From Roseomonas sp. 18066 (GTDB lineage: Bacteria > Pseudomonadota > Alphaproteobacteria > Acetobacterales > Acetobacteraceae): a stretch of DNA of 57,898 bases. The stretch spans positions 1 through 57,898 of the forward strand of contig NZ_CACSJM010000015.1 in assembly GCF_902706185.1 (NCBI RefSeq), given 5' to 3'. A program made the translations under genes and the position numbers. The notes under the pieces were generated by a model that worked only from the letters and a program-made list of their open reading frames with translations, had not been told where the DNA came from and did no database searches. Shown here piece by piece: positions 22,588 to 30,867 of this stretch; position 1 is the first letter of the stretch; each line of letters starts with the position of its first letter.

Positions 22588-24090
22588 TCAGGCCGCCTGC
22601 AGCGGGCGGATCGCGGCGGCGCAGCGGCCGGCCAGCGCCTCCATGCCGGCGATGCCGGCGAAGCTGGCGGCCAGGTCGGCCAGCCGCGCCTGCAGCCCTG
22701 GCTCCAGCCGCAGCCCGCCATCCTCCAGCGCCGGCAGCAGCGCCTCGGCGAAGAGCATCATGATCGGGCGGTAGCGCTGCATCTGCGCCGCATTGGCCGC
22801 CCATTCCGGCGCCGCGCCCCACCAGAGGATCTCCAGCAGCCGCGCCGGGGCGAAGCCGCCGAGGCTGGCCGCCGCCACCGCGCGCACCGCCTCCAGCAGC
22901 GCCTGCTTGGCCAGGGCGTCGTCGGGCCGCGCCGTCAGGGTCTCCTGCAGCTGGGCCAGCGCCGCCCGCAGCGCCGCCGGCGGGCAGGGCGCCACGCGGG
23001 CGCCGATCATGGTGCCGCTGCGGTCGGCGAATTGCGTCGGCGCCTCCAGCGCATTGACCAGCGGGTGGTAGTCGTGCCGCTCGCTCCAGTCGAACTGGCC
23101 GCGGAAGAAGCTTTCGTCGTAGCCGCAGGGGACGCCGAGGAAGCGGATGCCGACCGGCCGGCCGCTGGCGGCGATCTGGTGCAGGGCGAGCTCCAGCGTG
23201 TTCACCGGCCAGCCCAGGTCGACGGCGCTCCAGAAGCTGTCGGGGGCCTGCTGCCCGGCCAGCGCCAGGGCGTTCAGCAGCAGATGCGTCGCCTGGCGCA
23301 GGTTCTGCACGTTGAAATGCCGGTCCGGCCCGTGCAGCCCGACCAGCCCCGCCTCGATCCCCTCGGCGATTTCCCGGGCGACGACGCCGTTCTCCAGCAC
23401 ATGGGTGAAGCGCGTCATGGCGAAGAGGGTCGGCCCCTCGGCCCGCGCCGCGGCCATCCACTGCGCCTCGGCCAGCTTCTTCGAGGCGGTGTAGACATGG
23501 TCGGTCAGATAGGCATAGCACTTGCCGGTCGAGGAATAGACCGCATGCGCCACGCCGGCGCGCTGGCAGGCCTCGATGACGTTGCGGGTGCCATAGACGT
23601 TTGTCTCGATGGCCTCGCGCACCACGCGCTCGGCCATGCCGGGCTCGCGGATGCTGGCCAGGTGGAAGACGACCTCGGGGCGGGTGGCGGCGAAGATCTC
23701 GGCCAGCTCGGCAGGGTCGCGGATGTCGCCCTGCGCCCAGATGCCCTCGCCCTGGTGCGGCACGCGGTCCAGATTGACCAGCACCGCGGGCTGGAAGCCG
23801 GCGATCAGCCGCCGCAGCCGGGTGCCGACGCAGCCCGAGCCGCCGGTCACCAGCACCCGCCGGCCGCGCAGCCGCCGCGCCACCGCCTCGGCCTGCAGCG
23901 CGACGCTGCGCGACATGGCCAGGGTCAGCGGGTCCTCGGCCAGCCGGCCCTCGGCGCGCATGGCGTCGATCAGCGTGGCGGTGGCGGCCTGCAGCGCCGG
24001 CGCCAGGCCGGGCGGCAGCGGGGCGGGCAGGTCGGCGGGACAGAGCTCGGCGAGGTGCCGGATCAGCGTGGCGCTGCTGGGCGAAGGCAT
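22588..24090 (-). CDS. Nucleotide-sugar epimerase/dehydratase (SDR, CapD-like)
   Basis: 500 residues. The Rossmann site is VLVTGGSGCVGT (79-90), and the SDR catalytic pair is Tyr200/Lys204 in YTASK, with SSTGK upstream at 186-190. An N-terminal 75-residue helical extension precedes the Rossmann fold and a 150-residue helical C-terminal part follows it, making it longer than simple epimerases. It probably converts an NDP-sugar used by the locus, or a modified form. It is the last clearly polysaccharide-related gene on this side. The 63-base gap to the MoeB-like gene leaves co-transcription open. Confidence 0.82.
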   Translation of the reverse strand: MPSPSSATLIRHLAELCPADLPAPLPPGLAPALQAATATLIDAMRAEGRLAEDPLTLAMSRSVALQAEAVARRLRGRRVLVTGGSGCVGTRLRRLIAGFQPAVLVNLDRVPHQGEGIWAQGDIRDPAELAEIFAATRPEVVFHLASIREPGMAERVVREAIETNVYGTRNVIEACQRAGVAHAVYSSTGKCYAYLTDHVYTASKKLAEAQWMAAARAEGPTLFAMTRFTHVLENGVVAREIAEGIEAGLVGLHGPDRHFNVQNLRQATHLLLNALALAGQQAPDSFWSAVDLGWPVNTLELALHQIAASGRPVGIRFLGVPCGYDESFFRGQFDWSERHDYHPLVNALEAPTQFADRSGTMIGARVAPCPPAALRAALAQLQETLTARPDDALAKQALLEAVRAVAAASLGGFAPARLLEILWWGAAPEWAANAAQMQRYRPIMMLFAEALLPALEDGGLRLEPGLQARLADLAASFAGIAGMEALAGRCAAAIRPLQAA

Positions 24091-24153
24091 GGCGACGGAA
24101 TCCCTGCTGCGGAAGGCTTTTTGTCGGTTCAGGCGGAGCCGGCGGGGCGGCGG

Positions 24154-25341
24154 CTACCCGCTGGCGGAGAGCGGCGCGGCCAGCGCGGCGTCAGGCTCGG
24201 CGCGCGGGCCGCGCCAGGCGGCGAAGCCGCCCTCCAGATCGATCAGCAGCGCCGGGTCGTGCCCGGCCGCGACCAAAGCGCGGATCACCGCGGCGCTGCG
24301 CAGCCCGGCCTGGCAATAGACCACCACGGGGTCGCGCCCGGCGAAGGGGCCCGGCAGGCTGCCGCCCGCCTGCAGCAGGCTGTCCAGATCGGGCTTCGGC
24401 CGCAGCCGCGCGCCGGGGATGACGCCGCCCGCCCATTCCGCCGGGTTGCGCACGTCGCAGAGCAGCGGCGCCGCGCCGGCGGCCAGCAGCGCTTCCAGCT
24501 CGGCGGCGGTGATGGTGCCGCCCGGCGGCGCCGCGGCGCAGACCATGCGCTCGGTGCGCAGCACGATCTCCTCGCGCGGCAGGCTGCAGCAGGGGCAGTT
24601 CGGATCCTTGGCCAGGGTGATGCTGTCGAAGCCGAGCGTCAGCCCGTCATAGATCAGCATGCGGCCGATCATCGGCGTGCCGATGCCGGTCAGCAGCTTG
24701 ATCGCCTCGGTCGCCTGCAAGGTGCCGATGACGCCGGGCAGCACGCCCAGCACGCCGGCCTCGGCGCAGTTCGGCGCCAGCTCGACCGGCGGCGGCGCCG
24801 GGAAGAGGCAGCGGTAGCACGGGCCCTGCCGCGCATCGAAGACGCTGAGCTGGCCGTCGAAGCGCAGCACGCCGCCGAAGACATTCGGCTTGCCCAGCCG
24901 CACGCAGGCGTCGTTGACCAGGTAGCGGGTCGGGAAATTGTCGGTGCCGTCGATGACGACGTCATAGCCGCCGATCAGCGCCAGCGCGTTCTCCTCGGTC
25001 AGGTAGACGTCGTGCCGCTCGATCGTGACATCGGGGTTGAGGTCGCGCATGCGGGCGGCGGCACTTTCCGTCTTCGGCCGGCCCAGCGTCGAATGGCCAT
25101 GCGCGATCTGCCGCTGCAGGTTGGTCTCCTCCACCCGGTCGGGGTCGACCAGGCCGATGCGGCCGACGCCGGCGGCGGCGAGATACAGCGCGGTCGGGCT
25201 GCCCAAGCCGCCGCAGCCGACCAGCAGCACGCTGCCGGCCTTCAGCCGCCGCTGCGCCGCCTGGCCGAATTCGGGCATCACCAGGTGGCGGCCGAAGCGG
25301 CGCAGCTCGCTGGGACTGAGCTCGGGAAGGGTGTCCGGCAT
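24154..25341 (-). CDS. moeB: MoeB/ThiF-family adenylyltransferase with C-terminal rhodanese
   Basis: 395 residues. The E1-like domain has GCGGLGSPT (42-50), the metal-binding DGTDNFPTR and the zinc cysteines CYRC and CPCC. A rhodanese domain with catalytic Cys343 in VVYCQAGLRS follows. Such fusions adenylate the C-terminal GlyGly of a ubiquitin-like sulfur carrier and convert it to the thiocarboxylate. The carrier is surely the MoaD/ThiS-like protein encoded six bases upstream. The product may serve molybdopterin, thiamine, cysteine or another thio-cofactor; nothing nearby decides among these. The symbol refers to family likeness only. Confidence 0.92.
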   Translation of the reverse strand: MPDTLPELSPSELRRFGRHLVMPEFGQAAQRRLKAGSVLLVGCGGLGSPTALYLAAAGVGRIGLVDPDRVEETNLQRQIAHGHSTLGRPKTESAAARMRDLNPDVTIERHDVYLTEENALALIGGYDVVIDGTDNFPTRYLVNDACVRLGKPNVFGGVLRFDGQLSVFDARQGPCYRCLFPAPPPVELAPNCAEAGVLGVLPGVIGTLQATEAIKLLTGIGTPMIGRMLIYDGLTLGFDSITLAKDPNCPCCSLPREEIVLRTERMVCAAAPPGGTITAAELEALLAAGAAPLLCDVRNPAEWAGGVIPGARLRPKPDLDSLLQAGGSLPGPFAGRDPVVVYCQAGLRSAAVIRALVAAGHDPALLIDLEGGFAAWRGPRAEPDAALAAPLSASG

Positions 25342-25347
25342 GGCGCC

Positions 25348-25617
25348 TCAGCCCCCCGCGATGCTGGCCAGGATGCGGATCTCGTCGGCGGCGGCGACCG
25401 GCGTCGCCAGCCCCTGCAGCAGGCGGATGTCCTGGCCGTTCTTCGAGACCACGACGAAATGCCGCAGCGCGCCGGCGGCGAAGAGATGGCTGCGCATCTC
25501 CGGCGTCTCGGCGGTCAGGCTGTCGAGGATGGCGGCGACGGTGTGGCCGGGCACGGAGACCCGGGCTTGCTGCCCGGTGTAATGGCGCAGGGCGCTCGGG
25601 ACCAGGACGACAGGCAT
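25348..25617 (-). CDS. MoaD/ThiS-like sulfur carrier protein
   Basis: 89 residues from the ATG at 25617, which has AAAGGA before it. A beta-grasp protein ending in the required GlyGly (ILASIAGG). The layout fits the MoaD/CysO-like branch. It is activated by the MoeB-rhodanese protein encoded just downstream. It starts a two-gene leftward unit with a long, partly AT-rich leader region upstream. Confidence 0.9.
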   Translation of the reverse strand: MPVVLVPSALRHYTGQQARVSVPGHTVAAILDSLTAETPEMRSHLFAAGALRHFVVVSKNGQDIRLLQGLATPVAAADEIRILASIAGG

Positions 25618-26202
25618 GCGGCAGTCCTTTGCAGGCCGGGGGGAATCGCGACAGGCGGGGTGGGGTCGGGGGTGTCGCATCGGGGAAGCGAGGAACAGCA
25701 TAGAGCCCGCGATGTAACGGCAAAGCTCTATCATTATTTTCCCGCATCAACTCACGGAAAGGTGCGTTTTTACTTGAGTATCCCGGCATGCGCGGGGCGA
25801 AATTCAGAAGTAATTTCTTTTCAAAACACGGATAATTCTCCTGGGTTACTGGTGAATGTTTCGCCTTCAGGAAAGAAATCACCCTGGAGGCAAAGCGCCC
25901 CTCACGGGCAACCGGAGACCGGTCGCGGGCGTTTCTCGCCGCCTTATTGCCGGCTTGTCATCTGCCGTCTTGAGGCGCCGCCAGCCCCGTCTTTCCAGGG
26001 GCCGGCGCCACCCGGCCGCGCCGAGGGTGCAGCGCAGCAACAGCCAAGCCTCGCGCCGCAGGCCGAAACCCCTGCCGCCGGGCCTGCCGCCCCCCAGGCA
26101 GCGCGGCGGAAGCGGCTGCGATTATTGGCGCCTGGCCCCGGTTTGCCCTGGCGCGGGGCTCGGCGTAGGACAGCAGGACCCCGCTGGCCTGGAAGCACGC
26201 CC
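25618..26202. other. Divergent intergenic region between MoaD-like and GGT-like genes
   Basis: 585 bases. The middle part, about 25690-25880, is strikingly AT-rich for this genome and probably contains the leftward promoter of the sulfur-carrier unit. The rest is GC-rich. Rightward, a weak TTGCCC (26143-26148), 17 bases, TAGGAC (26166-26171) pair lies just before the GGT-like start. Open frames here have no protein-like composition and I call no gene. Confidence 0.5.
25700..25731. promoter_or_regulatory. Dyad ATAGAGC-N18-GCTCTAT upstream of the MoaD-like gene
   Basis: Perfect 7-base inverted repeat with an 18-base centre, about 85-115 bases before the sulfur-carrier ATG, inside the AT-rich stretch and overlapping weak promoter-like hexamers. 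It could be an operator for a dimeric regulator or a leader hairpin. Confidence 0.35.
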
Positions 26203-27822
26203 ATGAACCCGAACCGTCGAGCCTGGCGCCCCCTGATCATGGGCCGTCGCGCCGCCATCGCGACCAACCATCCGGAGGCCACCGCCGCCGGCATGGCCAT
26301 GCTGCGCCAGGGCGGCAATGCGGCCGACGCCGCCGCCGCCATCAGCCTGGCGCTGGGCGTGGCCGAGCCGCATATGTCGGGCCTCGGCGGCGACGGTTTT
26401 TCCACTGTCTTCATCGCCGGCGATCGCGGGCCGGGGTATTGCTACAACGGCTCCGGCGCCGCGCCGGCGGCGGCCACCGCCGACCGCTACCCCGAGGGGC
26501 TGGCCGATGCCGGGCCGGGCGCCGTCTCGACGCCGGGGTGCCTGGCCGGCATCCATGCGATGCAGCGCGCCCATGGCAAGCTTCCCTGGGCCGATGTGGT
26601 GCAGCCGGCGATCGCGCTCGCCCGCGACGGCGTCGCCGCCACCCACAGCTTCCGCCGCTTCGCCCGCGCCGCGCTGGGCCGCATCCGGGCCGACGCCAAC
26701 ACCGCCGCCACCTTCCTGCGCGACGGCGAGGTGCCGGCGGTCGGCACGCTGATCACCCAGCCGCGCCTGGCCGCCACCCTGGAAGCCGTGGCCGAGGGCG
26801 GTGCCGACGCCTTCTACCGCGGCGCCCTGGCGGCGCGCCTCGCCGCCGACCTCGCCGCCGTCGGCGCCATCTCGACCGCCGCCGACCTGGCCGCGACCGA
26901 GGGCGAGGCCACCGCGCCGATCAGCATTGCCTACCGTGGCTACGAGGTGCGGCAGTCGCCGCCGAACTCCATGGGCTTCGTGCTGCTGCAGGAGCTGAAG
27001 ATCGTCGAGCGCTTCGACCTGTCCGGCCTGGCGGAAGGCTCGGCCGAGCTGCTGCATCTGCTGGTCGAGGCCAAGAAGCTCGCCTTCCTCGACCGTGAGC
27101 GCCATGCCAGCGACCCCAAGGCCAACCCGCTGCCGCTCCACCGCCTGCTGTCGGACGGTTACGCCGCGACGCTGGCGGCCCAGATCGACCCGGCCCGCGC
27201 CGCCAGCATCCCGCTGCGCCACGAGATGCCCAATGACGGCAACACCACCTATTTCTGCGTGGTGGACGAGGAAGGCAACGCCGTCTCGGCGATCCAGAGC
27301 CTGAACAGCCCCTTCGGCGCCGGCGTGCAGGCGCCGGAAACCGGCATCCTGCTGAACAACCGCCTGACCACCTGGCACCTGGACCCCAGCCATCCCAATG
27401 CCCTGGTCCCGGGCAAGCGGGTGCGCCACACCATGAACGCGCCGATGATCCTGAAGGACGGGAAAGTGTGGGCCGTGCTCGGCACCCCGGGCGCCGACAA
27501 CCAGGTGCAGATCAACCTGCAGACCGTGGTCAGCCTGGTCGATATCGGCCTCGACCCGCAGCTGGTCGCCGAGGCGCCGCGCTGGAGCAGCAGCCAGCCC
27601 GGCCAGGAAGCCAATTGGCCGCATGGCGGCAATGACGCCCTGACCCTGGAAGAGGGTTTTCCCACCGAGACGGTGGAGGGCCTCAAGGCCCGCGGGCATC
27701 AGATCAAGTTCGTGCCGCCGCTGGAGGGCCCCTGCAGCATCGAATGCATCCGCGTGCTGGAGAACGGCGTGCGCATGGCGGGCAGCGATCCCCGGCGGGA
27801 TGGCTGGGCCGCGGCTTACTGA
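26203..27822 (+). CDS. Gamma-glutamyltransferase-like Ntn hydrolase, no signal peptide
   Basis: 539 residues from the ATG at 26203; the frame stays open far upstream, but without protein-like composition. GGT-fold features: GGNAADAAAA and PHMSGLGGDGF near the N terminus, and the self-processing nucleophile Thr348 in NDGNTTYFCVVD. Classical enzymes have TTH here, this one TTY. The later glycine motif reads GTPGADNQV instead of GSPGG. No signal peptide is seen, so a cytoplasmic enzyme. It could be a gamma-glutamyl hydrolase or a GGT-family amidase of the oxamate amidohydrolase (HpxW) kind. The M20 peptidase gene follows after 11 bases. Confidence 0.85.
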   Translation: MNPNRRAWRPLIMGRRAAIATNHPEATAAGMAMLRQGGNAADAAAAISLALGVAEPHMSGLGGDGFSTVFIAGDRGPGYCYNGSGAAPAAATADRYPEGLADAGPGAVSTPGCLAGIHAMQRAHGKLPWADVVQPAIALARDGVAATHSFRRFARAALGRIRADANTAATFLRDGEVPAVGTLITQPRLAATLEAVAEGGADAFYRGALAARLAADLAAVGAISTAADLAATEGEATAPISIAYRGYEVRQSPPNSMGFVLLQELKIVERFDLSGLAEGSAELLHLLVEAKKLAFLDRERHASDPKANPLPLHRLLSDGYAATLAAQIDPARAASIPLRHEMPNDGNTTYFCVVDEEGNAVSAIQSLNSPFGAGVQAPETGILLNNRLTTWHLDPSHPNALVPGKRVRHTMNAPMILKDGKVWAVLGTPGADNQVQINLQTVVSLVDIGLDPQLVAEAPRWSSSQPGQEANWPHGGNDALTLEEGFPTETVEGLKARGHQIKFVPPLEGPCSIECIRVLENGVRMAGSDPRRDGWAAAY

Positions 27823-27833
27823 GGAACAGAACA

Positions 27834-29228
27834 ATGTCGCGTGACGATGTGGTGGCCGCCGCCGCCGGGCTGATCGACAGTGGCGCCTTCCAGGCCCTGT
27901 TGGAACGCCGGGTGGCCTATCCCACCGAAAGCCAGAACCCCGACCGCGCCCCGGTCCTGCTGGCCTATCTCGAGGAGGAGATGGTCCCGGCGCTGGCCGC
28001 CATGGGCTTTTCGTCAGAAATCCTGCCGAACCCGTCGCCGGACCAGGCGCCCTTCCTGATCGCCTCCCGCCTGGAAGACCCGGCGCGGCCGACGGTGCTG
28101 GTCTATGGCCATGGCGACACCGTGCGCGGCCAGGACGCCGAATGGCGCGAGGGCCTGGCCCCCTGGCGCATCACCGTCGAGGGCGACCGCTGGTACGGCC
28201 GCGGCACCGCCGACAACAAGGGCCAGCACAGCATCAACCTGTCGGCGCTGGAGCAGGTCATCGCCGCCCGCAACGGCAAGCTGGGCTTCAACGTCAAGCT
28301 GCTGCTGGAGATGGGCGAGGAGACCGGCTCCCCGGGCCTCGCCGCCTTCTGCGACCAGCAGCGCGAGAAGCTGGCCGCCGATGTGCTGATCGCCTCCGAC
28401 GGCCCGCGCCTGGCCGCCGAGCGGCCCACCATCTTCCTGGGCTCCCGTGGCGCCTTCAATGTCGAGCTGCGCCTCGACGCCCGGCAGCGCGGCTTCCATT
28501 CCGGCAATTGGGGCGGTGTCATCCGCAACCCGGCCACCATCCTGGCCAGCGCCATCGCCAGCATGGTCGACGCCCAGGGCCGGCTGCTGGTGGAAGAGCT
28601 GCGCCCACGCGGCATCGGCAACTCGGTGCGCGCGGCGCTGGCCGATGTCACCGTCGGCGGCGGCCCCTCCGACCCCGAGATCGATGCCGGCTGGGGCGAG
28701 CCCGGCCTGTCCCCCGCCGAGCGCCTCTTCGCCTGGAACACGCTGGAAGTCCTGGCCATGGGCGCCGGCAACCCGGCCGCCCCGGTGAACGCCGTGCCGC
28801 CCTCGGCCATGGCGGTGGTGCAGCTGCGCTTCGTCGTCGGCACCGACCCCACCCGCATCGTCCCCGCCATCCAGGAACACCTGGCCGCCCGCGGCTTCGG
28901 CGATATCCAGGTGATCAGCAAGCGGCAGGACCCGTCGCCGGCCACCCGGCTGGACCCGGAAGACCCCTGGGTGGTCTGGGCCGCCAGCTCGATCCGCCGC
29001 ACCACCGGCAGCGCGCCCGCCATCCTGCCCAATATCGGCGGCACCCTGCCCAACCACGTCTTCGCCGAGATCCTGGCCCTGCCGACGGTCTGGATCCCGC
29101 ATTCCTACGCCGCCTGCTCCCAGCACGCGCCGGATGAACACATCCTGGTGCCTCTCACGCGCGAAGCCCTGGCGATGATGGCGGGGATCTTCTTCGATCT
29201 TGGAGAGGACGGGGCTCCAGGCAGATAA
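27834..29228 (+). CDS. M20-family metallopeptidase
   Basis: 464 residues, ATG after GAGGAAC. M20 metal-site motifs: VYGHGDTV (about 89-96) with the first His/Asp, GRGTADNKGQ (about 122-131) bridging Asp, GEETGSPG with the catalytic Glu, and IPHSYAACSQHAPDEH at the C terminus. The size and GRGTADNKG motif fit the dipeptidase/CPG2-like branch with a lid domain. It is probably in one transcript with the GGT-like gene, so the pair may split a gamma-glutamyl or other amide compound stepwise. Ends at two terminators. Confidence 0.9.
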   Translation: MSRDDVVAAAAGLIDSGAFQALLERRVAYPTESQNPDRAPVLLAYLEEEMVPALAAMGFSSEILPNPSPDQAPFLIASRLEDPARPTVLVYGHGDTVRGQDAEWREGLAPWRITVEGDRWYGRGTADNKGQHSINLSALEQVIAARNGKLGFNVKLLLEMGEETGSPGLAAFCDQQREKLAADVLIASDGPRLAAERPTIFLGSRGAFNVELRLDARQRGFHSGNWGGVIRNPATILASAIASMVDAQGRLLVEELRPRGIGNSVRAALADVTVGGGPSDPEIDAGWGEPGLSPAERLFAWNTLEVLAMGAGNPAAPVNAVPPSAMAVVQLRFVVGTDPTRIVPAIQEHLAARGFGDIQVISKRQDPSPATRLDPEDPWVVWAASSIRRTTGSAPAILPNIGGTLPNHVFAEILALPTVWIPHSYAACSQHAPDEHILVPLTREALAMMAGIFFDLGEDGAPGR

Positions 29229-29239
29229 GAAAAAGGCCA

Positions 29240-29260
29240 GGGGAATGAATTCCCCTTTTT
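29240..29260 (+). terminator. Rho-independent terminator after the M20 gene
   Basis: GGGGAAT (29240-29246), two bases, ATTCCCC (29249-29255), then TTTTT. Only 11 bases after the stop codon. Its core is the inverse of the terminator at 29432-29453. Confidence 0.85.
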
Positions 29261-29310
29261 CTTTCGGACTGCCGTGTCCACGTGGAGACAGTACGTGAAA
29301 CGGCCCAGCG

Positions 29311-29340
29311 ACAGCGCGACCTTCGAGGTCGCGCTGTTTT
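29311..29340 (+). terminator. Second, 12-bp-stem terminator
   Basis: ACAGCGCGACCT (29311-29322), loop TCG, AGGTCGCGCTGT (29326-29337), then T-run to 29340. A perfect 12-bp stem, backing up the first terminator. Confidence 0.85.
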
Positions 29341-29416
29341 CACATGATGGCGCCCCGCCGTGATGCCCGGGCGACGGTGCCGTCGAAGCGCTGGCCGCCG
29401 AACGGCCGGTGATCAG

Positions 29417-29453
29417 AAAAAAGATGGGGGCCTGGGGGAATTCATTCCCCCAG
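29417..29453 (-). terminator. Rho-independent terminator of the aminotransferase gene
   Basis: On the minus strand the stem CTGGGGGAA/TTCCCCCAG (29432-29453, four-base loop) is followed by GC-rich bases and six T's (29417-29422 on the plus strand are A). Ends the leftward operon 13 bases after the aminotransferase stop. Confidence 0.8.
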
Positions 29454-29465
29454 CCTTCTCGGCTT

Positions 29466-30854
29466 TTACTTAAACCCGAACTCTGCTTCCGCGATCGTCA
29501 GGCTCTCATCGATGGCCTGCACCGCCCCGGCCAGCTCTTCGTCGGTCGCGACCAGGGGCGGCACCAGCTGGATGGTGCCCATCAGCCGGGTCAGCACGCC
29601 GCGCTCTTCCAGCAGCGTCGACAGGCGCTGGATATAGGGGTGGCGCAGGGCGGCGAGGCCCTTGCCGAAGCCTTCCCTGGTCGCCTTGTCCTGCACCAGG
29701 TCGATGACGTAGAGCGCGCCGCGGCCGCGGATGTCGCCGACGCTGGGATGCGCGGCCATCGGCGCCAGCAGCCGGTCCAGCGTCGCGCCGATGCGCAGGC
29801 CGGCGGTGTCGAGGCCCTCGCGCTGCAGGATGTCGAGATTGGCCAGCGCGGCGGCCGCGGCGACGGCCTGGCCGCCGAAGGTCAGCAGGTGGGCCAGCAT
29901 GGCGTCGCTGTCCTTGAAGACCTCCCAGGCGGCCTCGCTGACGGCGACGGCGCCCATCGGCACGTAGCCGGAGGTCAGGCCCTTGGCCATGGTCATCAGG
30001 TCGGGCACCACGCCGAACTGCTCCATCGCGAACAGGCTGCCGGTGCGGCCGAAGCCGCAGATGACCTCGTCGGCGATCATCAGCACGCCGTGGCGGGTGC
30101 AGATCTCGCGGATCTTCTGCCAGTAAGCGTTGGAGGGCACATGGGTGCCGTTGGCGGCCGAGATCGGCTCGGCGATGAAGGCGGCGACGGTGTCGGCGCC
30201 CTGGGCCAGGATTTCTGCCTCCAGCGCCTCGGCGCAGCGCAGGTCGCCGGCCTCGCCGTCCAGGCCGAACTCATTCCTGTAGCGATTGGGGGAGGGGATG
30301 AAGCTGACGCCCTCCATGAAGGGCGCGAAATAGTCGGCGTTGCGGCCGAAGCTGACGCTCATCGCGCCGAAGGTGGCGCCGTGATAGCCGCCCTTGCGGG
30401 CGATCACCTTGCGGCGGGCGGGGAAGCCGCGCAGCGTCTGGATCTGCTTGGCGATCTTCAGCGCGCTTTCCACCGCCTCCGACCCGCCCGAGCAGTAGAA
30501 GATGCGGTTCAGGTCGCCCGGCGTCAGGCTGGCCAGGCGGTCGGCGAGCTCCGCCGCCGGGCGGTTGGTCATGGTCGCCGAGGAGACATAGGCCAGCCGC
30601 TTCGCCTGCGCGCCGATGGCGTCCGCGATCTCGGCGCGGCCATGGCCGACATTGACCACGTAGAGGCCCGACAGCGCGTCGAAATAGCGTCGCCCATGGC
30701 TGTCATACAGGAAAGAGCCCTCGGCGCGGTCGATCACCTTCAGCTTGCCGCCCTGTTCCAGGTCGTTCCACTGGGCGCTGTGGATCCAGACATGGTCCAG
30801 CGCCGCCTGCTCGACGGGCTGGCGCAGGAGGTGGTGATCGATCTTGCTGTCCAT
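29466..30854 (-). CDS. Class III (PLP-dependent) aminotransferase
   Basis: 462 residues from the ATG at 30854. Class III fold: [15 protein letters not shown] binds the cofactor phosphate, [10 protein letters not shown], the Asp of [13 protein letters not shown] contacts the pyridine nitrogen, and the Schiff-base Lys is in [13 protein letters not shown]. It moves an amino group from an omega- or beta-amino compound to a keto acid. It is the last gene of a leftward set (solute-binding protein, amidohydrolase, aminotransferase), 13 bases after the amidohydrolase. Likely catabolic: deaminates the product released by the hydrolase. Substrate unknown. Confidence 0.92.
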   Translation of the reverse strand: MDSKIDHHLLRQPVEQAALDHVWIHSAQWNDLEQGGKLKVIDRAEGSFLYDSHGRRYFDALSGLYVVNVGHGRAEIADAIGAQAKRLAYVSSATMTNRPAAELADRLASLTPGDLNRIFYCSGGSEAVESALKIAKQIQTLRGFPARRKVIARKGGYHGATFGAMSVSFGRNADYFAPFMEGVSFIPSPNRYRNEFGLDGEAGDLRCAEALEAEILAQGADTVAAFIAEPISAANGTHVPSNAYWQKIREICTRHGVLMIADEVICGFGRTGSLFAMEQFGVVPDLMTMAKGLTSGYVPMGAVAVSEAAWEVFKDSDAMLAHLLTFGGQAVAAAAALANLDILQREGLDTAGLRIGATLDRLLAPMAAHPSVGDIRGRGALYVIDLVQDKATREGFGKGLAALRHPYIQRLSTLLEERGVLTRLMGTIQLVPPLVATDEELAGAVQAIDESLTIAEAEFGFK

Positions 30855-30867
30855 GGCGGACGGTTCC

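Noticed and set aside
22429..26202. A very long plus-strand open frame running through the epimerase and MoeB regions into the GGT-like gene
   Set aside because: It is antisense to genes with clear motifs and is Arg/Gln/Ala/His-rich as expected from GC-rich shadow frames. The GGT-like protein starts at 26203, where family similarity begins.
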